Shown: piece after piece, positions 20,958 to 31,835 of the stretch | Layout of the letters: every line of letters begins with the position of its first letter | Position numbering within the stretch: the first letter of the stretch is position 1 | From: Ryuthela nishihirai | Taxonomy: Eukaryota; Arthropoda; Arachnida; Araneae; Heptathelidae | Assembly (NCBI GenBank): GCA_038380435.1 | Contig: JAWZYU010000018.1 | Span: 52,539,751 to 52,603,750, forward strand | DNA: 64,000 nt | Direction of reading: 5' to 3' | Notes under the pieces: model-generated | The model's input: the letters and a program-made list of their open reading frames with translations, nothing else | Told to the model about the DNA's origin: nothing | The model's database searches: none | Made by a program: the position numbers and the translations under genes

Positions 20958-22337
20958 CTATTTTTTGCGATACATAACCATTTTGAGAGGTGAAAGCAGA
21001 TATTTGAAGGTCACAGCAGATTGATTTAATATATTCACAGGTGTGATGTAATCGCATGTTCTCGATTGTTTTTATAGTTTTTTGCAGAAAGACTTTGTGG
21101 CTTAATAGAAAGTGCTCTCCATAGCTTATATGTGAAGTGTTATTTTTGGTATTCTAGATTTTGGTACAATTTATTTTTTAAATGAAATTATTTTACTTTT
21201 TCAGGCTATTTTGTTATTTTAAAAATTTTACTTTTAAAATTCAATAAAAAGACTTCGGAAAGGGAGAAATTACAGACGAAGCAGAGGAACTTCATGCCTA
21301 AACATAAAATTTGTTATCGACATCAATTAAATGTGTGGAAGTAAACGGCCCGTAACAAATAAATCCACTGGCCTTATATGTTTAGACTGTTAACCAACAG
21401 AAAGCTCAATATTAGAGTTCAAATGTTCACTAAAATCCTCAGACTACAGAATCTGTGTTGATCAAACGCAATTTCTGAATGTATAACATTACAAAGAAAA
21501 ACGCTTATAATTATTGTGTCACAAAATTCATATTACGAGCTTAGAACAATGTATATAAAATTTCAATTCAGCTGTTTTTCAGGCTAGTGCTTTACAGTCC
21601 AGCACGTGCTTACAGGCCAGCACAAACACAAAGATCAATAGCATTATGAAGGAGTTCAGAGACCCCTGGAACTCCTAACAGAAAATGCCGACATCAATAC
21701 TTTCCCGATCACGGTAATTCCTTTATACTACGTACGAGAAAGTAAACCTTTTTTTATTGAAACGTTTTCATTTTGTTTGGAAATGCTACTGTAGGTAACG
21801 AAGTTGTTCAAGAAGTGGTTATTGATTTAGAGCAGCGGTGTCATGTCATCGTGACATATGTATCGGAAGAAAACGTTTTTCTGTCTCTTCTAGAACGAAT
21901 TAGGTATACAGTTAGTTATTACCATCTCTGACTTACTCTACATCTATATTTATAGCTCGTAAACATTTACATTCATGGCGAGAGTCGGATCTAGAGAGAA
22001 ATAACTGGAGGGCATTTTTTATGGGCAGAAATTTTGCGAATAAACTAACGACCATAGCTAGTGAAAAATTGACTGGGGTAAGTATGACTTATTCCTTAAC
22101 AGTATTATTTTCAATTACTTTTGAAACGACACTAACTTTAGCTAAATGAATCATTAATAGCTAGGAGCAGACTGTAGAAAGAGTAGGCAGATATCGGAGT
22201 TCCCTCCTAGAGGCAAAATAACTAACGCCGACCCTAAGTGAATTAAGGTATTAAATACCTTTAAAAACTTTAAAAGAATGTATATGATGTTTTATATACT
22301 TTTCCTTTTAAATCATGCATATATAAGCTGAATAAAG
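20958..22337. other. AT-rich spacer, nothing firm
   Basis: A short ATG frame at 22020-22080 ends at a good splice-donor match (GGGGTAAGTA), but it is too short to support an exon call. No repeat of the window's families lies here. Confidence 0.4.
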
Positions 22338-22429
22338 TAAGGATGATTATAATTAAACTGATAATACTCAGAGCGATGTAGAGAAGGATCTACTCGACGG
22401 ATCACAGCGAAAAGTGGTAGATACCTTAA

Positions 22430-22501
22430 CCCATTTCTTCCCAGTGTTGCGTACACGCAATACGAAGTGTTGCTTGTACGCAACACTTGGGAAGAAATGG
22501 G
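22430..22501. mobile_element. 72-bp piggyBac-like MITE at TTAA
   Basis: TTAA at 22426-22429 and 22502-22505 flanks an element that begins CCCATTTCTTCCCAGTGTTG and ends CACTTGGGAAGAAATGGG, so the arms are inverted copies of about 25 bp. The inverted repeat at the right end of the host transposon has a single TTTAAT at the same place, giving the empty site. TTAA duplication and CCC-starting tips are characteristic of piggyBac-type transposition. Confidence 0.82.
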
Positions 22502-22675
22502 TTAATATGAACATGGGGTAGAGAATTTGCGAAAAAAAAAATTAGTTAGTGTTAGTGTGCTAAAAACGTGGTAGAACATGCTAATTTCTCGTGTCATTGC
22601 AGCCAGTCACACGTGACAGTCGTATGAGACACACTATAAAATGTGATGTCTTCCCTGTAATCGCTAGAAGAAATC

Positions 22676-23739
22676 ATGGGTATTTGCCAGAAGGATCGAG
22701 CTTTGTTAGTGAAACTCTTTTACCAAAAGAGCAGTAATGCCGCCGCTGTATTACACGAATATTGTCGTCTGAAAGATATAAGGAAGGACCTTTGTCGATA
22801 ATGGACTGAAGAATATGAGACAGAAATTCGAAGAAACAGGCGAGTTGGGTGTGGCTCCGGGTAGAGGCCGGCGACCTGTTGCAGAAAGCAATGTGCACTT
22901 ACCGTTGCAGAAATCCAGTCGCAATCGGTTAGTGCGAGACAGGTATCCCGGCAACTGTAACTTCCGTGGTCAGCTGTCCGTAAAATTATGCGGTCCATCC
23001 TGAAATAGTATCCTTATAAAATTCATAGGGTGCAGCAGCTGCAACCACGTGACCCTGAACAGCGCACCGACTTCGCTTTGCGATTTCTGGCGAGGATGCG
23101 GCTCGACTTGTGTCCTTTGAAAGTCTTATGGACCGATGAGGTGCATTTTTCCCTACGTGGAGCAGTGAATACGAACGACTGTCGAATATGGGAATCAACA
23201 CATCCGCATGATGTGCCCCTACACCCCGACTATGTAATTTTGTGGTGCGGGTGTACCGCAAACTTTATAATCGGAGCATTTTTCGTTGAGGAGATCACGC
23301 CTCAATGTCGATCGGTGAATGGACCATGTGACTCAGATCTTCTCCGCAACAAGGATATTCCGGCTTTTGCAGGAAAGAAATTGCTTAGACTTCATAACTT
23401 TCATGCAGGATGGGGAGCCACCTCATATTGCACGTACGGCAACGCAATTGTTGCGTACCATATTCGGTGAGGACAGAATAATTTCTCAAACGTTTTCCAA
23501 TGCTTGGCCACCACGTTCCCCCGACCTAAACCCATGCGATTTTTCGTTATGGGGTTATTTGAAAAGCCAAGTTTACTAAAGCAATGTTGAATCGCTTGCT
23601 GAACTTGAAGGCAAGACTAACACAGCATGTTGCAGCCATTCCCCGAGACATGGTTGAAGCAACCATGATGGACCATGTCGTATTACGTTTCCACCACATT
23701 TTGCATACGAATGGTTCACATACGTATTTAAAATCTTGA
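22676..23739 (+). pseudogene. Decayed mariner-type transposase with N-terminal HTH
   Basis: It starts MGICQKDRALLVKLFYQKSS, the N-terminal helix-turn-helix region common in arthropod transposases of this type. GVAPGRGRRPV, QLQPRDPEQRTDFALRFLAR and LWTDEVHFSLRGAVNTNDCR follow (first Asp codon 23135-23137). After a frameshift come MQDGEPPHIARTA (second Asp 23409-23411) and WPPRSPDLNPCDFSLWGYLK (third Asp 23538-23540). 42 residues separate the last two. Stops and at least three frameshifts disable it. The final homologous codons reach a stop at 23737-23739. Confidence 0.85.
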
Positions 23740-24270
23740 TTTGTAAAATAAGGGTTATGTTTGTTCAATTTGGCATTTTTTTTTATTGTAGCGCACCCAC
23801 GCCACCTGGTGACACTAATACTAAGTAATTGTTTTTTATTCCCAAATTCTCTACCCCATGTTCTTATTAAAGTATCCACAACTTTTCGCTGTGATCCGTC
23901 GAATAGAACCTTCTCTACATCGCTCTGATATTATCAATTTAACTATAACCACCCTGTATTTTACACTTGAAATAATCAGTTGTTTCAAAAGTGAATGCAA
24001 CTGTGTACATTTCCAACCGTATTTTGAACAAAGTACACATTGGCAGGAATACAATTATATTGCTTCATTCTCGCTCAAGATATTTCCCATCTGTTTTGAA
24101 TCGCTTCGTTAATGTCCAGTGCGCGTACTTTGTTGAATTTATAACTTTTTGACCGAATACGTTTCTTTCTATTACCTGCATTGTAAAAAGTAAGAATTTT
24201 TGTTGAATGGTAGTAATAATCGAATTCCCACTTATTTTTAAATGCAAAGAAACAGACTCCTAAAATAAAA

Positions 24271-24660
24271 GGGGCGGGGCTGGATCAATCGGTAGCGCGC
24301 CAGTCTCGTAATCTGTAGTTCCCAGTTTGAGTCCCAGCTGGGTCAGCATTGAGATTTATCTCCGCAAAATTCCCCGCCCTGCACACGGTCAGTAGGGGAC
24401 ACCGATGGGCTTGGAAAGGCCGCCATCCATCGGATGGGACGTTAAGCCGTGGCACTGTGTGCGGGAGAACCATACCCTGTACACGTTAAAGAACACGCTG
24501 GATGGCCTTGACGGGAGGCTACCATCTGTCTCCCAACAGCCGTTCTAATGGGTCCCCTCCCCTAACCTTCTCTGAGCCTTCGGGGTCCATGTGACCTGGC
24601 TATTTAGCCCATGGCGTGCAAAAGAAAGTGCCGCTCAGAGGTAAAACAACCCAACCCAAC
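24271..24660 (+). repeat. SINE-A, full length
   Basis: The head GGGGCGGGGCTGGATCAATC has a mutated box A; box B is altered (CAGTTTGAGTCCC). The core and tail (GTAAAACAACCCAACCCAAC) are intact. AAAGAAACAGA occurs upstream (about 24246) and downstream (about 24669), but 14 bp separate the upstream copy from the head, so the target duplication is uncertain. Confidence 0.92.
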
Positions 24661-24744
24661 CATAAAATTAAAGAAACAGATTTTATTTACTTAAAACTGA
24701 GTATTTTACTAATTATTCAAATAAATAAAATAATAGATTACCGT

Positions 24745-24905
24745 TTCGCTGCAGAGTTCTGACTTGGAGCCTGTCAGTATTATGCATAAAGAAGGAGTAT
24801 GAGGAAGGCGAGACGTCATCAGAAAGAAAACACTAATAAACATCTAAGCTTTACTCGGGGCTTGAACCTTGACCCCTTTGATATGTAGCCAAACCCGCGT
24901 CCATT
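24745..24905 (-). repeat. SINE-B, diverged
   Basis: GGAGCCTGTCAGTATTATGC, GAGGAAGGCGAGACGTCATC, CTTTACTCGGGGCTTGAACC and GATATGTAGCCAAACCCGCG line up with the minus-strand SINE-B order. Divergence is high and the head is incomplete. Confidence 0.7.
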
Positions 24906-25341
24906 TTTATAAATTGTTGCAAGAGAGACGCTATAAGTCCATAAAAACTCTTAAAACTGCCCATTTTGTGCATTTACCCACAGAGGAACTTAGCCAGATA
25001 AGATTTTCGGAGTAAAGCTGAAGATGGGTCAGGTAAAATTTCGGGGAGCAAATTTAAGAAAACTTATAATTAAAGAAAAAATATTTATTAAGGGAAATAT
25101 CGTTAATTTAGTACTGGTAAAATATTTAAAGTTTCTGCTAAGTACTAACTTATATTATAGGTCAATAATAAGTTACTTAAAATCCACCAAACTTAAAAAA
25201 AAAATCGTTTCTTAAATCTTAATTTTTTTTTCATCGTAGAATGTTGGGAGTGGAAGGCAAGAGCCCTTCCTATCTGGCTGTAAAGACGGATATTAAATTG
25301 TTTTATCACTGCCAGGATATTAAAGATAATATGAAATTTAC

Positions 25342-25475
25342 CAGGAAATCACTCTGGAGAAAAATATTGAGTTAATCGTTAGAAGCAGAAATCACATTGG
25401 TACGAAATATCGAATTAATTGTTAGAGGCAGAAATCACACTGGAAAGAAATATTGTGTTAATCGTTAGAAGGAAA
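25342..25475. repeat. 43-44-bp tandem repeat, about 3 units
   Basis: GAAATATxGxxTTAATxGTT then AGAxGCAGAAATCACAxTGG recurs with starts near 25363, 25407 and 25450. Units differ at several sites. Confidence 0.8.
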
Positions 25476-25959
25476 GCAGAATGAGATTAAATTCGTTAGT
25501 AATTACAGTGTGAGAATGAAATAAACATCTAAAAATCTCACTTTAATTTACGTTGAAACACCCACTGCAAACCAAACTAGGTTATGTGAAGAAAATAAAA
25601 TCGCTAATTTTCCCAGTTTCACCATTTAACGCAGTTGAAATTTGAATATAGTCAGCTCTAATATACAAATAAAGATTCAACTGGAAGAAGTAAAAAAGAT
25701 ATCAGTTTTTTGCTTGTGGAAAACAGATATCCAGATACTTTGAGACAGGTTATAGCAAACTGTTCTTATCGTGTAGCGGTGTAATCTTCAGAGAAGAGCA
25801 ATGCCTCCGTGACAGAACATCACCAATCCTTACCAACCATATAAAGGTTGACAGCACCCGTTTGATGTGTCTGTCTCCCCTCTGCAGACTGTGTCGACAC
25901 TTGCCACCCGTACATCGGCGTACTTTGTCTCTTCGCTGTCCCTGTGGCCGCCGCCAAGG

Positions 25960-26205
25960 TCAAGGCGCGGGAACAAAGGCCTCTAAATGAGAGTAGTCGT
26001 CGACCATGTACATGGGCTTACGTGGGTGGCAGAACTCAACCCTTTGCCTCTTGGACAAGCCAGGTGTTTCGGACACGCTGAGCTTGAAATGGTGTGGAGA
26101 ACACAACTGTTGTGGCGCAGTAGGTGTTAACCTTTGATCCGCAGACGCAGGCATGTTATCAAAAGATAAGTGAAAACCATCTGCCGTTGAATGGAATGAT
26201 TTCAA
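25960..26205 (-). CDS. Candidate host exon, unknown protein
   Basis: A minus-strand frame of 81 codons lies in the most GC-rich non-repeat block here (about 25800-26230), in sharp contrast to the AT-rich flanks. There is no ATG at its left edge; an in-frame TAA lies just upstream, and GGCAG at 26181-26185 (minus strand) could be a splice acceptor opening into it. Residues include SVSETPGLSKRQRVEFCHPR and PMYMVDDYSHLEAFVPAP, then a stop at 25960-25962. The composition (Ser/Pro plus a KRQR basic cluster) looks like the end of a regulatory protein, but I recognise no family. It could also be an old retrocopy or chance in GC-rich DNA. Confidence 0.3.
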   Translation of the reverse strand: MKSFHSTADGFHLSFDNMPASADQRLTPTAPQQLCSPHHFKLSVSETPGLSKRQRVEFCHPRKPMYMVDDYSHLEAFVPAP

Positions 26206-26229
26206 ATCTTTATGTGGCGGGGGGGAGTG

Positions 26230-27274
26230 TTGCTGAAGAGCATCCTGTGCACTTCACCTGGCATTTTAGAATGCAACATGAAACTGACCGTTAGCAGCAG
26301 ATTTTATTTAATTTGCCTTGTGAAGGATTGCCTTGGGTAGAGTAAAATGTTTCTCAGTTTGCCTTTTTTTGTTAGTTTACGTTTCTCAGTTATACACGGC
26401 TGGCTTGAAGTAATTTCGTAAGGTATATAGTATAGAATTATCTTGTTTGAATTTTTTATTTGGATTTCAAAATTTCGGCTGTCATCTTTAGAAGGCTATA
26501 GGAGATACATTAAGATTAAAATTATGGTTTGCGTTGTTTTTGTTTGAAATCTGTTTAAATATATGATACCAATCTATACATGAAACCTACTTAGGATTGT
26601 GTTTTTGTTCTTAAGAAATGAAAGTATTTTTTTAAGAGAAAGAAAACATATTTATGAATTAAAAAGGTAAATGAGGAATATCAAAGGAATTTTTTTAATT
26701 TTTTTGCCCTTTGACATATTAAATTCGTTGATCGTACCCATAAAAAGGATCTTTAAATGATTAAAACAATGCGCTTGATTAACCAAATCAGAAATGCTTT
26801 CTTTTTTCCAAGATTTTTCACTTCTTCCGACTTTCATTATAACTGACAAATTAAACACTAATGTGTCAGTCCCAAATGCATTCTATGTCATTTAAATCAC
26901 TAAGATGCAAAGAAATAATGTATCAATGGTTAACATAAAAGAGCAGACTTGAACTGGGAAGAACGGTCAACGCGTAGGAAAAGGCAGCAGGAAAGTCTCT
27001 TCAAATGCTGTTAAAAATTCTGTACAATCCAAAGACTTCATTACCTGCTATTCCTAAGGTGTTCCTAGCTTCAATAATTCTCCTGATATTTGATATTAAA
27101 TGCCAAAATTCTTATATCGTTTCCTTCGCAATTATATTTATGAGCATTTCGATTAATTCCTTTATCTAAAATTTTCTTTGCAAATACTCTACTTAGTGGT
27201 AAGAACTTTTGCGAAATGTTCGTATTAATAATTCTGGATTGAAAGATGCGTTTCCTGTAAATAAATAAGGCCAG
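26230..27274. other. AT-rich spacer, nothing recognised
   Basis: No repeat family or plausible coding frame. The 68-codon minus-strand frame at 26652-26858 is Lys/Ile/Phe-rich and judged chance. Confidence 0.45.
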
Positions 27275-27575
27275 TCAAAAATGTGGGCCCTTACCCCGCT
27301 CCGAAAGCCATATAATATATATATTTAAGAAATACGTCGAAAAAGATATTTTTCTCTCATTTATGAAAAGAAATTTAAAATTATGTAATAAAAATGATTT
27401 TACAATATTTAAAAATTTACATATTGTTTACATTTACATTGCAATATTTAAAAATTTACATATTATTTACATTTTACATTGACATGTATATTTCGAAATC
27501 CCCCTACTCCAGGGTCCTGAGCCAAATGGCCCTGCTGCTCCCCACTTTTTTTATCTAGGCCTGATTACTAGTATA
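27275..27575. mobile_element. Possible hAT-R-like MITE
   Basis: The right end has TCCAGGGTCCTGAGCCA, CTGCTCCCCA and ATCTAGGCCTG, similar to the hAT-R right terminus. The left may begin near GGCCAGTC. The centre holds a tandem duplication of CAATATTTAAAAATTTACAT (27396 and 27441). No target duplication was found. Confidence 0.35.
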
Positions 27576-28302
27576 TATTTTGTTAATAACATTAATTATG
27601 TTTCTATTAATATATCATAATTATATATGTTTTATGATAGAAGTGATTAGCCTGCGATCATGCATAATACCTAAAAATGATATGATATATTCAAAGGTAA
27701 TTATTGTATATTCAATATCATTTATGATTTCTACCACTTTTTGATATAATTCCAATATAAGTAAATTATTATAAAGTTTCGGTTACTTCATTTAACTCGA
27801 ATTGGTGATTTCACTTGGAAGATCCAAGTTAAGCAGTGCTGGCCATATTATAATTCAATACTGGCTGTTGAAATTGCAAAAATCACTATCCCTAGCGATA
27901 ATTTCCGGAACTAAAAATTTGGAGGAAATTCACCAACAAAGAACAAAATAAGATTTTTTTATTAATTCACTTTTAATCGAATCAATTTTAATTAATTATT
28001 TTTTTCGGTGGTTTTATTTGTAACGGGGAAAGACTGATTCATTAGCTCAATCAAAGTAATGCAATAGTATGAACCAAATATGTTTCAGTAGATTCTGTTT
28101 CAATTAGTATTTTTTTTATGTACTGCAGATTCCAGTGCTAATATATCAGTATTTTCGCATTATAATTAAGATTATCGAAATAAAAGTTGTTTTTTTTTTG
28201 GTGTTTGAATCTCTAAAAACCGTTATTTCCTCGAATATTTGTTCGGGGGTAAGGATACTTTGCTCTTTCAACTGTTAAAATAAATTACAATCTGGTTGTC
28301 AC

Positions 28303-28517
28303 CAGACCCGGATCTAGAAAAAAATAATGGGGAGGGGACTGGATTTCCTTTATAGTATAACATCCCCCCTCCATTTGAGAGGTTTTTAAAAATTTATTGA
28401 AAAATGCATGATATATATATATAAGTTTGACATTTTTTTCCTCTATTGCCCTTGCTAATATTCTCAAAGATGGGGGAGTCATGGCCCTCTTCTGTCCCCC
28501 CCCTAGATCCGGCCCTA
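28303..28517 (+). mobile_element. hAT-R MITE, best copy, 8-bp target duplication
   Basis: The element starts CAGACCCGGATCTAG and ends CTAGATCCGGCCCTA. GTTGTCAC (28295-28302) and GTTCTCAC (28518-28525) flank it, seven of eight bases identical. The subterminal regions are G-rich on the left and C-rich on the right. There is no coding capacity. This copy defines the family for those at 9.1, 47.7, 51.4 and 55.7 kb. Confidence 0.82.
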
Positions 28518-29170
28518 GTTCTCACATATACTCAGAATAAAATTGATAAAACTTTATTAAACTTACTACTTACATACATTGGAAAGTATAACAGGTAAAA
28601 GTTCACATTTATCGATTTTTCTAAGGATTAGGATTAATCTCTAATGATTACGCCTGCTAATGATATTTGCCATAACATATGCACTATAACATATGTAATA
28701 AGCTCAAATACCATTAAGAATTTCGTGGGGAAACAGGGGGAAATATTCTATATTTGTCGTTTACTAAAACATGTTATCCTTAACATTAAAAATTGGGATA
28801 TATTTCTAGCAGGCACTTGAATATTTTTAACTGCAGTTATTTCTCTACTGGGTTGACTAAAATTCATCACCAAATGAAATGGATAAGATTCGTTATGAAA
28901 CTTAAGTAATTAGAATTCTTCCCGAAAAATCATCGTATCAAACGAAGATTGCGATTTGGAGAAAAGTTGTTTGGATATATTCCTACTGCTTTACTAACTA
29001 TATTTTTGGTTATTACTGACTGATTAATTAGCAAATTCAGCTGTAGACTGGTGAATCAGTAACACAGATTCATATTGTAGGATTCAGTGTGTCCAACAAA
29101 TGTTTATGCTTTATCAGGAGCTACATGTAACAATAAATTTCTTTTTCTGAAAGGTAAAAAAACTAGCTAT

Positions 29171-29331
29171 TTCAGGTTCGGTTAGTACTAAAAAGTAGTT
29201 GGTAAACTATCGGCTAAATTATTAAAACGCTTGACTGTATAGAAAAGAGGTCTTGTTTTGAAACGCAGGATGAGACGTAGACTTGTACATTGTGTTTCAG
29301 CTGACGCCTCTATCAAACAGATCAAGCTCTG
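29171..29331 (+). repeat. Left arm of a 160-bp inverted repeat pair
   Basis: Blocks TTCAGGTTCGGTTAGTACTA, TCGGCTAAATTATTAAAACG, GACTGTATAGAAAAGA and CAGGATGAGACGTAGACTT are found in reverse complement at 31836-31996. I estimate 85-90 percent identity over 160 bp. The space between the arms (2.5 kb) holds two full SINE-A copies, one SINE-A fragment and one SINE-B. Confidence 0.85.
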
Positions 29332-29700
29332 TGATGAATTAGGCTGAAAGGTTCCTGTCATATCTTGTTGTATAAGTGTCTTCCTGAAATGAAATTTATT
29401 TATTTATGCATATTTCTTGTCCTTTCCGATTTAGATTTACATAGATGATTCGTTCTTGCCATTCTTACAATCATATTAATCGAATGTGATTCAAATTTTC
29501 ATGCAACCACAGGCTACAGAAACCCAATTAAAGCTGTTCAACAGAGGAAATATCAGCGGACCTCTTTGTTGGGGAAGAGTAGCTTCTCTTATTAATAGTA
29601 CGACATCGTTTCTCGACATTTCTAATATGTACTTCTTTCTGCAACTATGAACTTTTAGAACTTTTAAAAGGTCTAAACTAGCCTTTACTCAGAATATTTA

Positions 29701-30081
29701 GGGGCGCGGGTGGCTCAGTCGGTAGCGCGCCAGGCTCGTAATCTGTAGTTTCCAGGTTCGAGTCCCAGCTGGGTCAGCGTTGAGATTTATCTCCGCAAAA
29801 TTCCCCGCCCTGCCCACGGTCAGTAGGGGACACCGATGGGCTTGGAAAGGCCGCCGTCCGTCGGATGGGACGTTAAGCCGTGGCCCCGTGTGCGGAAGAG
29901 CCATACCCTTTGCACGTTAAAGAACACGCTGGATGGCCTTGACGGGAGACTACCATCTGTCTCCCAACAACTGTTCCAGTGGGTCCCCTCCCCTCAACCT
30001 TCTCTAAGCCTTTCTAGGTCCATGTGACCTGGCCATTCAGCCCGTGTGAAAAAAAGTGCCGCTCAGAGGTAAAACAACCCA
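29701..30081 (+). repeat. SINE-A, full length with perfect 14-bp target duplication
   Basis: ACTCAGAATATTTA is repeated exactly at 29687-29700 and 30082-30095. The head is GGGGCGCGGGTGGCTCAGTC, box B GGTTCGAGTCCC, and the tail GTAAAACAACCCA. Apart from a CTTTCTAGG change in the 3' part it is close to consensus, so it is a recent insertion. Confidence 0.96.
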
Positions 30082-30162
30082 ACTCAGAATATTTAACCTT
30101 TAGAATACTGGATTTTAAAAAATAAAATTCAACTTCAGAACCTTATTTTGAAGTAACTAAAG

Positions 30163-30362
30163 CCATCCCTTGACCCAGTGGTTAGTGCGCTTGTCTACTG
30201 ATCAAAAAGCCCTGAGTTCGAACCTCGGGTAAGTCATGGATGTTTGTGTTGCCTTTCTGATGGAGTCTCACCTTTCTCACAGATCTTCTCTATGGCATAT
30301 TAAACTCACTGCCTCCTGTCAGACTTCTGTGGCAAGCAGCTGCTTGAGGGTGTATTCATTTT
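30163..30362 (+). repeat. SINE-B, full length, diverged
   Basis: The head is CCCAGTGGTTAGTGCGCTTG, box B GAGTTCGAACCTCGG, and the body CACAGATCTTCTCTATGGCA. The 3' end is TGTGGCAAGCAGCTGCTTGA. Divergence is greater than in the copy at 61979-62173. Confidence 0.83.
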
Positions 30363-31070
30363 CTACATAAGTTTATGTTTTATACCAAAAGAAAAAGCAT
30401 TCGATTCTGAACGCTGAATATAGAAAACTGAAAGGAAAAAACATATATAAGCCTGAAAAATATTTTGAAGGTTCCTTTGCAACAAAAAATAATGTTTAGG
30501 CTCTCAGAATGAGAATTCTAAGGGTTAAATTATATTATTTTTTAATAGTTATTTACTGATTTTAGTTGTTATGCATTTCTATGTTACTATACAGTTTTTT
30601 CCTAGGTAAACTGCGTTATAACCGTAGATATTTACTCGCCATAGAACCCTAAACAGCCAACCTTGGCACTTTTATCAGGAAACGTCCATATTATGACAAT
30701 ACAGGGTGATATCCTTAGTTAACCTTTGAAATATGTTTTTTTCTTTTGTTTTAAAATCATATTGTAATTCATAATCCATTGCATCAAAAAACTTGATATT
30801 CAAATTCTTTTTCTGAACTTATTTTTTAAAGTCTCGATTCTAAATTGTAATGAACAATGTTTACACCGACATTTAAAATTAACTAATAGTTTTAAAAACA
30901 ATTCAAATTTCTCTACGTATATTAAACCCACTTTGACGATTTTCACGTCTGTAAAAAGCTGCACCGTAATGTACACTTGGGAAGTACAGTAACATAGTTT
31001 GTTGCGAGCAAGTTCAACCGATAATTGAAACCAAATGGTAAGTTTTCATAATAAGCTAATAATGCAAGCG
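30363..31070. other. AT-rich spacer, nothing recognised
   Basis: About 0.7 kb of A/T-rich DNA between two SINE insertions, inside the region bounded by the 29.2/31.8 kb inverted arms. Confidence 0.45.
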
Positions 31071-31081
31071 CCTGCTTGATA

Positions 31082-31466
31082 GGGGCAGGGGTAGCTCAGT
31101 CGGTAGCGCGCCAGGCTCGTAATCTGTAGTTCCCAGGTTCGAGTCCCAGCTGGGTAAGCGTTCAGATTTATCTCCGCAAAAATTCCCCGCCCTGCCCACG
31201 GTCAGTAGGGGACACCGATGGGCTTGGAAAGGCCGCCGTCCGTCAGATGGGACGTTAAGCCGTGGCCCCGTGTGCGGGAGAGCCATACCCTGTGCACGTT
31301 AAAGAACATGCTGGATGGCCTTGACGGGAGGCTACCATCTGTCTCCAAACAGCCGTTCGAGTGGGTCCCCTCCCCTAACCTTCTCTGAGCCTTCAGGGTC
31401 CATGTGACCTGGCCATTTAGCCCATGGTGTGCAAAAAAGTGCCGCTCAGAGGTAAAACAACCCAAC
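31082..31466 (+). repeat. SINE-A, full length with 11-bp target duplication
   Basis: CCTGCTTGATA flanks it at 31071-31081 and 31467-31477. Head, core and tail are all near consensus. The 76- and 87-codon minus-strand frames across it are SINE sequence. Confidence 0.95.
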
Positions 31467-31512
31467 CCTGCTTGATATTACGTACTTAGACGTTAACGGA
31501 AAGCTTCTAACA

Positions 31513-31623
31513 GCTATCAAGTAGGTTTCCATCTCCCAACCTTCTCTGAGCCTTTGGAATCCTTTTGATCTGGCCATTTACCCCACTATGTGCACAAAAG
31601 TGTCGCTCAGAGGAACTCAACTT
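31513..31623 (+). repeat. SINE-A, severely 5'-truncated, 13-bp target duplication
   Basis: Only the last part is present (TCTCCCAACCTTCTCTGAGC, TGATCTGGCCATTTACCCCA, GTGTCGCTCAGAGG). AAAGCTTCTAACA is duplicated exactly at 31500-31512 and 31624-31636. The duplication shows it arrived already truncated. Confidence 0.9.
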
Positions 31624-31835
31624 AAAGCTTCTAACAAAGATGTATTATGACATGTATTTTTAAAAGACAAAAATCATCATGTAGAGATTGTAAAAATCAG
31701 TGGTAGTCAACATTTGTATTAGAAGCTTATACAGAATCTTTTTTCTCAGTCCTCGTAATTCAATTCAGTCTCATAGGTTTATCATCATCGTTATCCTCTT
31801 AGAGAAGAGAAGGTCTCAGCGAAGGTTGGTATCAA

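Larger units (their letters stand above)
22338..23958 (+). mobile_element. Mariner-type transposon with about 110-bp terminal inverted repeats
   Basis: Left blocks GATTATAATTAAACTGATAA, CAGAGCGATGTAGAGAAGG, CGGATCACAGCGAAAAGT and GAACATGGGGTAGAGAATTT are all repeated in inverted order at 23825-23958. The right end terminates ACCACCCTGTA, the usual mariner-like tip, and TA lies at both ends. A 72-bp palindrome at TTAA interrupts the left repeat. The element carries one transposase relic on the plus strand. Confidence 0.88.

Noticed and set aside
22020..22090. Short first exon ending at GGGGTAAGTA
   Set aside because: About 19 codons from an ATG with a donor match are too little evidence; such donors are common by chance.
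29701..29775. tRNA genes (A and B boxes at SINE-A and SINE-B heads)
   Set aside because: The boxes are followed by SINE bodies, the acceptor stems do not pair, and the same sequence is dispersed in many copies with target duplications.
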